The notes under the pieces were generated by a model. The model was not told where the DNA came from, made no database searches, and saw only the letters and a list, made by a program, of their open reading frames with translations. Position numbers and translations under genes: made by a program. This document shows positions 45,598 through 54,115 of a stretch of DNA of 64,000 nucleotides, piece after piece. The stretch is from G965197675 sp965197675. Its GTDB lineage: Bacteria; Chloroflexota; Dehalococcoidia; Plut-88900. The stretch covers positions 2,232,001 to 2,296,000 of the forward strand of contig OZ240221.1 of NCBI GenBank assembly GCA_965197675.1, read 5' to 3'. Every line of letters starts with the position of its first letter. Within the stretch, counting starts at the first letter, position 1.

Positions 45598-46084
45598 GGA
45601 GTTGAGGAGTAAGACACAGGGCTACCGGATGTCTAGTGTTGAAGCAGAGCTTCAATGCCCCCGACACAACCAAATCCAAGTCCGAATCATCAGTGAGGGT
45701 GTAGAAGGGAATCCCCAGCACGTCCAGGATGGGGCGAGTAGCACGTCCCATGGGAACCTGGGCTAGGTTGAACTCACCGATCTCCCCCCTCAGGTTGATG
45801 AACATGGGAATGGGCATCCGGCAGGGAATCACCAGGCTAGCGATGGCATTGATGGTGTTGCCAAACCCACTGGATTGCATAAACACAGCTGAGTTGCGGC
45901 CAACGGCATAAGCGCCACCAGCTATCCCTATAGCCTCCTCCTCCCTAGTTGCCGCCACAACATGGAAGTAGGGGTCCGACTCCATCAAACGAGTGACTTT
46001 ATCGATGCTTATGTCGGGAACAAAAGGTATGAGTGAAACACGATTTTGCTTCAGCGCCTCGATTATACGTTCCGCCCAATTCAC
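45578..46084 (-). CDS. TPP-dependent decarboxylase alpha subunit (ComD-like)
   Basis: A 168-residue N-terminal-half (Pyr domain) TPP enzyme with the catalytic Glu in REEEAIGIAGGAYAVGR, the QSSGFGNTINAIASL segment and RGEIGEFN. It pairs with the ComE-like subunit that overlaps its 3' end. ComDE decarboxylates sulfopyruvate to sulfoacetaldehyde in coenzyme M synthesis or sulfolactate degradation; no other comABC gene is nearby. Confidence 0.82.
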   Translation of the reverse strand: MNWAERIIEALKQNRVSLIPFVPDISIDKVTRLMESDPYFHVVAATREEEAIGIAGGAYAVGRNSAVFMQSSGFGNTINAIASLVIPCRMPIPMFINLRGEIGEFNLAQVPMGRATRPILDVLGIPFYTLTDDSDLDLVVSGALKLCFNTRHPVALCLTPQLHGGKLA

Positions 46085-46159
46085 GCGATGAATGCTCCTT
46101 CTAATGCCCTAATATTCAGCGTAAGGGATTATTACACATCCTGACCCTTGCGAAAAGGG

Positions 46160-46648
46160 CTAATAGAGATTCCGTAATCTGGGGCGGAGTATCTGGTGGA
46201 GAACTACCAGGGTTCCTACACTGACAGCCAGGAACAGGACCAGGCCCCAGCTAAACCCATGGGATACCACGCCAAGGGCAGTCCCAGCCGCAGGTGCATG
46301 TTCCGTATCCGTGATGGCCATTAGCAGAACGGATACGCCGACTGTCAGGGCCCCTGTCAACGCAAAGAAGAAGGCGCCTTCAGCGTCGAAGGCCGCAGCC
46401 ACAGACCCGACTATAACGGCAATCGCGTGCCCTCCTATGACGTGTCTGGGACTCGCAGTTGCGCTGTGAGGCATTACGAACAATACGAAGGCAGTGGAGC
46501 CGAGAGCAGCGATGACCACCGTCCTGGAAAGGGCATCCTTCACCGAGAGAACGGCTAGTAGGGCAAGGGTGGCAAGCATGGTCTGAAGCAGATAGCTGCC
46601 TGGACTCCGCTTAACTCTTCGGTCGAAGATACGGAAGGGGATACGCAT
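46160..46648 (-). CDS. HPP-family integral membrane protein
   Basis: A 162-residue protein with four hydrophobic spans and the family pattern FVLFVMPHSATASPRHVIGGH and TDTEHAPAAGTAL. In most members the last motif is HPPA; here it is HAPA. HPP proteins are found in bacteria and plants and at least one has been linked to nitrite transport. The gene is 75 bases upstream of the TPP decarboxylase operon, on the same strand, so co-expression is possible. ATG at 46646-46648. Confidence 0.82.
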   Translation of the reverse strand: MRIPFRIFDRRVKRSPGSYLLQTMLATLALLAVLSVKDALSRTVVIAALGSTAFVLFVMPHSATASPRHVIGGHAIAVIVGSVAAAFDAEGAFFFALTGALTVGVSVLLMAITDTEHAPAAGTALGVVSHGFSWGLVLFLAVSVGTLVVLHQILRPRLRNLY

Positions 46649-46795
46649 TGATAGACTTCCACGTCAATCCCAGTCCAGTTCCACACAGCCCGGTAATCTC
46701 AAAGCACGTCTAAGCTAGACAGAGGAAATTGTAGTGGTGCTTATCCACAACGTCAAATGTTCGTACACGGATGGATTCGGAGTAGTCGGCCGCCT

Positions 46796-46827
46796 ATGAC
46801 AAATGCACTCGCAATGTGGTATACAAT
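46796..46827 (+). promoter_or_regulatory. Possible promoter for the SDR at 46874
   Basis: ATGACA (46796-46801), 18 bases, TATACA (46820-46825). The GGTATA.AAT around the -10 is shared with the sequence upstream of the paralogous SDR (31026-31034). Moderate evidence. Confidence 0.35.
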
Positions 46828-46873
46828 ATCGCTCGTATCCCTTTTAAATGAGCGAGCAAATGGAGGTGTAAAA

Positions 46874-47638
46874 GTGACTCTGGGTCTAACGGGTAAAGTC
46901 GCCTTAGTGACGGGCTCTGGATCGGGAATAGGACGAGCTACTGCGCTAACCTTCGCTAGAGAGGGAGCGAAGGTAGTTGTGGCAGACATCGTCCCGGAGG
47001 GTGGCCAAGAGACGGTTCGCATGATCAAAGAATCGGGCGGCGAGGCCACATTTTTAAAGGTTGACGTGTCTAAGGTGGAAGAAGTTCAGAAAATGGTCAA
47101 GGACGTGATAGATACCTACGGCAGCTTGGACTGTGTTCATAACAACGTCGCCGCACGAAAAGGCCCTCAAGTTCCCGTCCATGAATATCCCGAAGATGAA
47201 TGGGACAAGATATTAGGCATAGACCTTCGAAGTGTGTTCTTATGCATCAAGTACGAAGTAGTTGAGATGCTAAAGCAGGGTAGGGGCGCAATAGTCAATA
47301 CCGCCTCTATCAATGGCCTGGCTGGAGGCCCCAACGACTCGCCCTACATAGCCGGAAAGCATGGTGTGGTAGGCCTGACCAAAGCAGCCGCCATCGAGTA
47401 CGCTAGAGAGGGGATCAGGGTCAATGCGGTATGCCCAGGCTTCATCGACACACCTCGAACCGCAAGGCTAAAAGAGGTGGACCCGAAGGCCCAGGACGAG
47501 CTGTTGGCCCAGCACCCTATTGGGCGGGCAGGAAAACCCGAAGAGATAGCAGCAACCGTCGTATGGCTCTGCTCCGACGCCGCATCCTTCGTCACCGGAC
47601 ACGCTATAGCCGTGGATGGCGGATACATGGCCCAATAG
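46874..47638 (+). CDS. Short-chain dehydrogenase/reductase (paralogue of 31088)
   Basis: A 254-residue SDR from the GTG at 46874, preceded by GGAGG (46862-46866); the start position aligns exactly with the 31088 paralogue, whereas the upstream open frame does not. TGSGSGIG (13-20), Ser145, Y158 and K162 (YIAGK) are present. The NNAG motif is changed to NNVA (HNNVAARKG), a departure from its twin. Substrate unknown. Confidence 0.88.
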   Translation: MTLGLTGKVALVTGSGSGIGRATALTFAREGAKVVVADIVPEGGQETVRMIKESGGEATFLKVDVSKVEEVQKMVKDVIDTYGSLDCVHNNVAARKGPQVPVHEYPEDEWDKILGIDLRSVFLCIKYEVVEMLKQGRGAIVNTASINGLAGGPNDSPYIAGKHGVVGLTKAAAIEYAREGIRVNAVCPGFIDTPRTARLKEVDPKAQDELLAQHPIGRAGKPEEIAATVVWLCSDAASFVTGHAIAVDGGYMAQ

Positions 47639-47863
47639 GTTGGGGCTGAGAGTTTATGCCCTGGTTTCAGGGGTCGATAAACGTAACGCGAAGACGCTCG
47701 CTGAGCAAGAGTTGGGATGTTTTGTTTCCTCGAGGCATGGAATTCCTTATAGGGATGCCTCTTGGAGTTCTGTTAATAATACTGAGGTAGTCCGGAAGCA
47801 TTTTGCACAAGCCGAGGATAGCCCGAATCTAATTAAATTAATTCTATTGCCTGAGATGACTCG

Positions 47864-49090
47864 ATGGCATCAGCTATACATAATAATCTGACAAAGAAAG
47901 TAGTAAGCTTCCTAGCCAAAAGGTTGACCGCGAAGGCTGGAACTTTCATCAAGAGAGGTAGATTGTCTGTCGAGTTTCCCGACGGTAGTACCGCTAACCT
48001 TGGAAATCCCTCTGATCAACCTTCTGCCGACCTGAAGATCCATGACGAAAAGTTCTACAAACGGTTACTCTTCGATGGCGAGATTGGGGTTTCCGAGGCG
48101 TATGTCGACGGCCTATGGACATCCGATGATCTGGCAAGTCTCTATGAGTTGGCCATCCTCAACAGGGAACACATCAGCCCCAACTACTCCTGGCTTTCAA
48201 GACTGTCAAGGCTGCGCAACAGGTACTTCCATCTAGCAAGACGTAACACTCCATCCACCAGCAAGGATAACATCCATGCCCACTACGATTTAGGCAACGA
48301 CTTCTTTCGTTTATTCCTTGACGAGACCATGACCTATTCCTGCGCCGTCTTCTCGTCGGAGGGTGAAGATCTGGCTGATGCACAACGCAATAAATACCTT
48401 CGGATATGTGAGAGGGCAGGCCTCATCCCGGAAGATCACGTTCTGGAAATCGGCTCGGGGTGGGGTGGATTCGCCGTATTTGCGGCGCAGAATTATGGAT
48501 CTAAGGTCACCACCATCACCATATCGAAGGAGCAGTTTGACCGAACAAAAAAGCTGGTCCAAGAGCTGGGCCTCTCGTCTCTGATAGACATCCAGCTGTG
48601 CGACTATCGAGAGGTAGAGGGCGAGTACGACAAGATCGTGAGTATCGAGATGTTCGAGGCGGTAGGATACGAATATTTCCAGACCTTCTTCCGCAAGTGC
48701 GATGCCGTGCTAAGGCATGGCGGACGCATGTGCATGCAGGTGATTACCATCCCCAATAGGTCCTTTGCTGCTCATCGTGATGGCGTCAACTGGCTTCAGA
48801 AGTATATATTCCCGGGAGGACTTCTACCATCTCTTGCCGAGATGGAGCGGTCATTATCTTCGACCTCGTTGCTGCTAACCCATGCCGAGGAAATCGGCGC
48901 CCATTACGTCCCCACCCTAAGGCGATGGAGAGAGCGTTTCCTTGCCAATCACAACGCGGTGCGAGACTTGGGCTTCGATGACAAGTTTATTCGAATGTGG
49001 GAGTGCTATCTAGCTTCATGCGAAGCAGCTTTTAGAGCCCGCTCCATTGGAGATGTCCAAATCGTCTTCGAAAAGCCCTCTTTTACTTAG
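47864..49090 (+). CDS. cfa: Cyclopropane-fatty-acyl-phospholipid synthase
   Basis: A 408-residue SAM-dependent methyltransferase that adds a methylene group to unsaturated membrane lipids. The helical N-terminal domain (about 1-130) is followed by AHYDLGNDFF, TYSCAVF and the SAM-binding LEIGSGWGGFAVFAA, then SIEMFEAVGYEYFQTFF, which are all Cfa signatures. ATG at 47864; only a weak GAG is upstream. The preceding 225 bases are AT-rich, without a gene, and probably contain the promoter. A cfa gene implies unsaturated or methyl-branched ester-type lipids. Confidence 0.93.
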   Translation: MASAIHNNLTKKVVSFLAKRLTAKAGTFIKRGRLSVEFPDGSTANLGNPSDQPSADLKIHDEKFYKRLLFDGEIGVSEAYVDGLWTSDDLASLYELAILNREHISPNYSWLSRLSRLRNRYFHLARRNTPSTSKDNIHAHYDLGNDFFRLFLDETMTYSCAVFSSEGEDLADAQRNKYLRICERAGLIPEDHVLEIGSGWGGFAVFAAQNYGSKVTTITISKEQFDRTKKLVQELGLSSLIDIQLCDYREVEGEYDKIVSIEMFEAVGYEYFQTFFRKCDAVLRHGGRMCMQVITIPNRSFAAHRDGVNWLQKYIFPGGLLPSLAEMERSLSSTSLLLTHAEEIGAHYVPTLRRWRERFLANHNAVRDLGFDDKFIRMWECYLASCEAAFRARSIGDVQIVFEKPSFT

Positions 49091-49118
49091 GAATCTTCTA
49101 TGGCCTCCGTGTTCCTAG

Positions 49119-49343
49119 TTGGACTCAGGGTGTTGCCGTATGGCGGGCTCGTTCGTTTACGAGAAGGAGTACTACGAGGTGTCGATGGCTATCGGAGAAG
49201 GGCGGTTGTTCCCAGCGGTGCGCTCCAATCCAGGGGCGCGTATTGCCATTACGGGATTCTCATGCCACCACCAGGTAATGGACGGAACAGGCAGCGAGCC
49301 GGAGCACATTGCGGAGATACTGCGGAGCGCGCTGGGTTTGTGA
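49119..49343 (+). pseudogene. C-terminal remnant of FAD-linked oxidase/Fe-S protein
   Basis: A 74-residue frame that begins right after an in-frame TAG. It reads SGCCRMAGSFVYEKEYYEVSMAIGEGRLFPAVR and ends in ITGFSCHHQVMDGTG followed by a short helix. This is the conserved C-terminal end of FAD-linked oxidases that carry a C-terminal Fe-S (GlpC-like) domain, where the first motif is usually CCGMAGSFGYE. No upstream part of such a gene exists; the cfa gene ends 29 bases earlier. It is a fragment left by deletion. Confidence 0.7.
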
Positions 49344-49424
49344 TGCCTGGTGCAGGCAGATATGAAAATACGTGCTTGAAGGGCCACCTCGCTACGGTGC
49401 ATCGGTGCTTATAAGGAGGACTTT

Positions 49425-50474
49425 GTGCAGAAGATAAGACTATGGGAGATAACCCCTGACCAAAAGCTCGTCGAAATGATGAGCAACCGGATACCCCTAG
49501 AAGAGCGTTTGGAAGAGTGGCTGGCAAGCGACATTTCGGTGCTTGACCCGAATCTTCTGGTAATTGGAAGGCAGGTAGACACCGATTACGGCGGGACAAT
49601 AGACCTGTTGTGTCTTGACAGTGCAGGCGACACGGTGGTTGTGGAGTTGAAGAAGGGCAGAACCCCAAGAGAGGTAACAGCCCAGGCGCTGGATTACGCG
49701 TCCTGGGTAAAGGACCTGTCTTATGAGCAGCTGACGGAAATAGCCACCGAATACTTCCGAGATGAAAGTTCACTGGCTTCAAAGTTTCAGACCAAGTTCA
49801 GGGAGGAACTGCCGAGCGAGCTTAACTTGAGCCATCGCTCTCTGGTAGTTGCTGAGGAGATAGACGCCAGCACAGAGAGGATTGTGCGCTACCTGTCAGA
49901 CATGAATGTGCCTGTCAACGTAGCCACGGTGCAGCATTTCAGAGACAAAGACGGCCGCGATATACTGGCACAAGTGTACCTGATACCACCAGAGGAGGCT
50001 GAGACAAAGGCGCAGTCCACTTCAAAGAGAACATCCCGCAACACACTGTCCGGGCTTGAGGCCATGGCCGAAGAGAACGGTGTTGGCGCACTATACAGAC
50101 GAATCAGAAACGGCGTTAGGGGCATTCTCGCGTCCCGGGTACTCACTCGTACACACGTTGGGTATTATGTGCAGCTTGATGGCGGGACGCGCACGGTACT
50201 GATTATCAGTGCTGACTCTAGTGAAGGTGATGGGCTACCATTTGTCGTGCACGTTACCCGTTTCAAAAGCCACTTGGGAGTTGACGCGGAGGAGTTGAGA
50301 TCATGGCTGCCGGAAAACACAGAGGAACGAGATGTGACTCACTGGGTTGGAAGTTCCCCGGATGAAAGACAGAACGCGCTAGGCTTGACGGGTTCCTTTC
50401 AAAGCGTAGAGGAGGTGGACAAGTTTCTCAACGGACTCATGATCATCAGGAGCAGAGAGCAGGCCCAAGAATAG
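49425..50474 (+). CDS. PD-(D/E)XK nuclease-fold protein (DUF91/NucS-like)
   Basis: A 349-residue protein with the nuclease core in its first half: LEEWLASDISVLDPNLLVIGRQV, then IDLLCLDSAGDTVVVELKKG giving the metal-binding Asp and ExK, then ALDYASWV. The C-terminal half (about 200-349) is unassigned. The start is GTG at 49425 with a strong AAGGAGG. Its core resembles the longer protein at 19891, and the order of strands is that of NucS/DUF91. A remnant oxidase lies upstream and an unknown protein downstream; there are no recognisable defence partners. Confidence 0.82.
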   Translation: MQKIRLWEITPDQKLVEMMSNRIPLEERLEEWLASDISVLDPNLLVIGRQVDTDYGGTIDLLCLDSAGDTVVVELKKGRTPREVTAQALDYASWVKDLSYEQLTEIATEYFRDESSLASKFQTKFREELPSELNLSHRSLVVAEEIDASTERIVRYLSDMNVPVNVATVQHFRDKDGRDILAQVYLIPPEEAETKAQSTSKRTSRNTLSGLEAMAEENGVGALYRRIRNGVRGILASRVLTRTHVGYYVQLDGGTRTVLIISADSSEGDGLPFVVHVTRFKSHLGVDAEELRSWLPENTEERDVTHWVGSSPDERQNALGLTGSFQSVEEVDKFLNGLMIIRSREQAQE

Positions 50475-50529
50475 CTTAGCTAGTTCACTCCACCAGCGCC
50501 AGCATATGCCTGTATCGCGTCAAAAGTAA

Positions 50530-51768
50530 ATGTTGCCGAAGGGCATACCTCTGAGGAAAAAGGCTCAACCACCACAAAACAGGCTTAGACACGTGCACGA
50601 ATCTCAGGACTACAAAGCCCTGGTCTTCCGCTGGGCGCCCATTCACTACCAGAGCGTCGGATCAGCCAATCCCCGGGCAGACCTATTAGCCGCCATAGAC
50701 TACGACAGAAGCTGGAACATGCAGCAGAAGTGGAAAAACCTGAACAAGTATCCCCTGATCCCTCACGTTTATTACTCCGTGGTGGAAACGACTACACATT
50801 GGTACATCCTCTACGCCTTCTACCACGTCAGAGATTGGCACGCCTGGCGGATTCCCTACTTTCAGCACGAAAACGACTTAGAAGGGTGCCTAATGATAAT
50901 CGAAAAGCGAAGTAAGTACCGTCACGGCTATTTTCTAGGTATGATCACCGCCTCCCATGATCAGTTTTGGCTATACACCTTCGATCGGAGGCTTAAGCGG
51001 AAGGAGAGGCATAGGAACGGAAAGCTGGTAAGAGAGTTAGATGGGCAGCTACTTTGCACTAAGCTAGAGGACGTATTCCATCCCTCCACCTATCAAGACC
51101 CTTACGGGCACGGATTGTGGGCATGGGATGGCGGCCCCTTCCGCGGGGAATACCTGGAGTATCACAACACGGTAACCAGGTTTCTCGCCAAACTGTCCTT
51201 TGTCTCAGAGGGAAAACAAGGAGTGCGCTATTATCCGGCAGATGAGGGAAGAGAGCCTCCTCCACCGTACAGAGCGTCCATTGGTCAGATGGATGTGCCT
51301 TACAAGTTGACGTCTATATTCGGCGATGACGGAATCTGGGGGCGGCGCAATGACGGCAGTATCTATGCTTCAACCGGGGCTTTCCTGGGAAGCCATCCGT
51401 TGCTGGCGGAGAAGAATAAAGCCAACCCTCCCTGGCAATGGAGGGATAAATACATGCAGGAGGACTTTCCTAGCGGCATCCTCGCCGTCAACCCAGCAAA
51501 GGCAGCCTACACCCTATTTCAGGGCTTCTCCCAAGAGTTCGACCTTTCCTACGTGAGCAATCAGTATCTTCTTGAAGAATCTCCCAGCGAGGCTTCCTCC
51601 TGTCAAGATACTGAGGAGAGTCAAGCCCTAGACTTCGGGGGGCAGGAAGCTGACCAAGCCTTCCGGGGTCCTCACAATCCTCCTATCAACCTCGCATCCA
51701 GTTATGGGATCGACCCCATGGCCTGGCTTCCTGACGATACTGGTCACCGACCTCAGCATGGTAGCTGA
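50530..51768 (+). CDS. Conserved protein of unknown function (HENDLEG motif)
   Basis: A 412-residue, probably soluble protein without signal peptide or membrane span. The first half is rich in aromatic residues and contains RWAPIHYQ, HVYYSVVETTTHWYILYAFYHVRDW and the acidic/histidine motif QHENDLEGCLMIIEK, followed by ASHDQFWLYTF. Many His, Asp and Glu residues in this region could form a metal site. The pattern recalls uncharacterised proteins that I have seen in bacteria and fungi, but no function is known to me. It follows the PD-(D/E)XK gene by 55 bases in the same direction. ATG at 50530. Confidence 0.75.
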   Translation: MLPKGIPLRKKAQPPQNRLRHVHESQDYKALVFRWAPIHYQSVGSANPRADLLAAIDYDRSWNMQQKWKNLNKYPLIPHVYYSVVETTTHWYILYAFYHVRDWHAWRIPYFQHENDLEGCLMIIEKRSKYRHGYFLGMITASHDQFWLYTFDRRLKRKERHRNGKLVRELDGQLLCTKLEDVFHPSTYQDPYGHGLWAWDGGPFRGEYLEYHNTVTRFLAKLSFVSEGKQGVRYYPADEGREPPPPYRASIGQMDVPYKLTSIFGDDGIWGRRNDGSIYASTGAFLGSHPLLAEKNKANPPWQWRDKYMQEDFPSGILAVNPAKAAYTLFQGFSQEFDLSYVSNQYLLEESPSEASSCQDTEESQALDFGGQEADQAFRGPHNPPINLASSYGIDPMAWLPDDTGHRPQHGS

Positions 51769-52338
51769 GACCTGCCAGCAGATCCGTCACTCTCTTACGC
51801 ATGTTCCATTCAGAAACAGACGGTCCAGCGGCGATGCACATAGTTGTCTATGGGGATTACAAAGGAACTCCACCCTTTGCCTGGGAGTTTGGGCCTGTCT
51901 ACCGCCAGGTAGAGGCTGTGCTTCCAAGGACCACTTACCTGGGTGGGTGGGAAATACCGCCCTTGCTTCAATAGTAACCTCTTCGTGGTGATGAGCAAGT
52001 TTTTCCAACAAACACCCCCGCTCATGGTGAGCATTGATACGCCCCGGGAAGGGGCCGTGCGTGGGTTCAGTAACTGGGACGAGACCGAGCAGTTCCTTGA
52101 AAGGTTGGTCTCGCAGACGTTGCTCTTGAAGCCCTCTCCTTCGCACCAGTCGAGAGCTCTCCTTGAGGTCCACACGGGGATTCTGGACAACGCAGTATCT
52201 CGGGGAGCCTTTCAATACCCAGATTTTCTGAAGTCGCGTGGGAATGGACACCTCTGGGTTCCATTTGTGGATTCCGCCCAGGTCGGCCTGAACATCGATC
52301 CCGGACTGAACGCTGAAGACTCCATCGAACCGCTTCCG
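51769..52338. other. Non-coding or decayed region
   Basis: No intact gene was recognised. The 51845-51955 part carries a diverged member of the long intergenic repeat (TGGGGATTACAAAGGAACTC, ending in ACCTGGGTGGGTGGGAAATACC). A CCGCTCATGGTGAGC element is at about 52018-52032. The 52070-52260 segment has codon-like structure on the minus strand (for example WVLKGSPRYCVVQNPRVDLKESSRLV), possibly a gene remnant that I could not identify. Confidence 0.4.
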
Positions 52339-53745
52339 CTATACGGTAGGCTCGATGTTCTGATTCAGAGAGAACAGGTTGGTGGGGTCATACTTGTTCT
52401 TCAACGCAACCAGCCGATCATATTTAGCCTGACCGTAGGCCTCCATGATTCGGTTGGCCCCCTCATCGGCCTGTCCGCCCATGTAGTTTACATAAACTGT
52501 TCCCGTCGAGAAAGGCTGTACTGCATCCCAGGTGTCTCTTACCCATTGGACATTCACGTCCTTATCCTTTGGATCGGACCACATGCCTAAGACAAGCAGA
52601 TCGTAGCTGACATTTCGATGGTTGAAGGCGCTATCACTATCGTCTGGCCGGCTAACCGCCCCACCTACATTCTCTATTATCAGCATAGAGTTGGGCGAGG
52701 GTACTTTGCCGAATCTATCAACCAAGACGTCGATAGCGTCGTCGCTGAGGTCTTTCAGGAAGTTGGATTTCCAGTAGTTCTGCTTCCCAGGTGGAAGGCC
52801 TGCTTCCAGCAGCCGCTGATGAGCAGTGTAGGGCATAGGGCCTACATGGTCCGCTACAGGTGGGCCAAACTCTTTTAGGGGCTTCAGTTCGCGTTGGCCT
52901 TGCTCTAGACCGCCACAGTAACATGGCACCAGAGCAACAGCCGCATCACCCTCAGGCGAAGTTAGGAGAGCGGAGAATACCGTGAGCTCGTCGGGAGCTT
53001 TGCTGGTGAACTCTCTGTAGAACTTGAGAACATCCTTGGCACTACTCAAGGGGTGAATCACCAGCCCTCCTATCACGTTATCGACAGGGTGAAGCTGATA
53101 TTCGAAGGATGTGACGACCCCAAAGTTGCCCCCGCCTCCTCTTATACCCCAGAATAGCTCGGCGTTCTCGGTGCGACTGGCTTTCAGCAGTTGACCATCA
53201 GCAGTGACGATATCAACGGAAAGAAGGTTATCAATGCTGAGACCGTACTTGCGCATAAGCCAGCCCATACCGCCACCGAGGGTGAGCCCAGCAATGCCCG
53301 TGGAAGGGATCACTCCTCCAGTAACAGCCAAGCCGAAGGCATGGGTCTCGTGGTCAAAGTCGGCCCACGTCGCACCGGGCTCTGCCTGGGCCGTACGGTT
53401 GTCAGGGTCCACGCGCACGCTAGTCATTGACGCAAGGTCAATCACAATCCCACCATCACACACAGCATTACCAGAGACGTTATGCCCCCCGCCTCGCACT
53501 GCGACCAGCAAGTTGTTCTCTCGAGCGAAATTGACCGCACTGATTACGTCGGCAACACCTGCGCAACGAACGATAAGAGCAGGCTTCCTATCGATCATGC
53601 CGTTCCAGACCTTGCGGTACTCGTCATATTTATCATCCCCGAGACTAACCAACTCACCTCGTAAACCGGTTTTCAAGGCGTCGATGGCCTCCTCTTGGAG
53701 GTTTACGTTAGAGCCCAACTTGGTGGTAATTTGTAAAGTGGCCAT
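52339..53745 (-). CDS. FAD-linked oxidase (berberine-bridge-enzyme-like)
   Basis: A 468-residue flavoprotein of the PCMH/BBE family. The FAD-attachment histidine is H88 (VRGGGHNVSG), and TGIAGLTLGGGMGWLMRKYGLSIDN and the BBE-type C-terminus KYDPTNLFSLNQNI are typical. The second covalent FAD attachment found in some relatives needs a Cys just before the LTLGGG segment; here the region reads GGVIPSTGIAGL without Cys, so single-His attachment is likely. Such enzymes oxidise sugars, alkaloids or other alcohols. The gene stands alone on the minus strand. Confidence 0.9.
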   Translation of the reverse strand: MATLQITTKLGSNVNLQEEAIDALKTGLRGELVSLGDDKYDEYRKVWNGMIDRKPALIVRCAGVADVISAVNFARENNLLVAVRGGGHNVSGNAVCDGGIVIDLASMTSVRVDPDNRTAQAEPGATWADFDHETHAFGLAVTGGVIPSTGIAGLTLGGGMGWLMRKYGLSIDNLLSVDIVTADGQLLKASRTENAELFWGIRGGGGNFGVVTSFEYQLHPVDNVIGGLVIHPLSSAKDVLKFYREFTSKAPDELTVFSALLTSPEGDAAVALVPCYCGGLEQGQRELKPLKEFGPPVADHVGPMPYTAHQRLLEAGLPPGKQNYWKSNFLKDLSDDAIDVLVDRFGKVPSPNSMLIIENVGGAVSRPDDSDSAFNHRNVSYDLLVLGMWSDPKDKDVNVQWVRDTWDAVQPFSTGTVYVNYMGGQADEGANRIMEAYGQAKYDRLVALKNKYDPTNLFSLNQNIEPTV

Positions 53746-54115
53746 TGATCCCCCCTGTAAACTTCTTCGATGTAATCAAGTGGGAGTATACATCCACCCC
53801 AAACCTTCATCAAGGACGTACAATTGCCCAAATCTCCCAGCTAAATGACCCTGTCCCATAATCCTGCACGGAGGGAGTCCAGAGGCCTGCCTGCAGGTCT
53901 CCTCGCCCAGGTAGATGTAGCCCCCAAACACAAGCGCGCCGGCTGGGGCGGGGACTACCTGCTATTGACGCTTGCTCAGTAAAATGCGATTGCCCTGTCC
54001 GCCGAGCACATTCTGTTGCCAGACCCCCCGCAATTCGCGTCATTGACACTCGCCGATACGAGCAGCATACTTACTCCGTCGGGTGAGTCTGATTAGGGAC
54101 GAGGAGAGGGCGGAG
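53746..54115. repeat. Intergenic region with degenerate repeat
   Basis: No gene was seen. The 53866-53935 part (CTGCACGGAGGGAGTCCAGAGG, then CTCGCCCAGGTAGATGTAGCCCCCAAAC) belongs to the same long repeat family as 19741, 21229 and 30796. The last 15 bases contain the GGAGAGG that serves the 54116 start. Confidence 0.65.

Noticed and set aside
51787..52251. 154-codon minus-strand frame as a gene
   Set aside because: Half of it runs through a repeat; no recognisable family, no good start. Kept only as a possible remnant.
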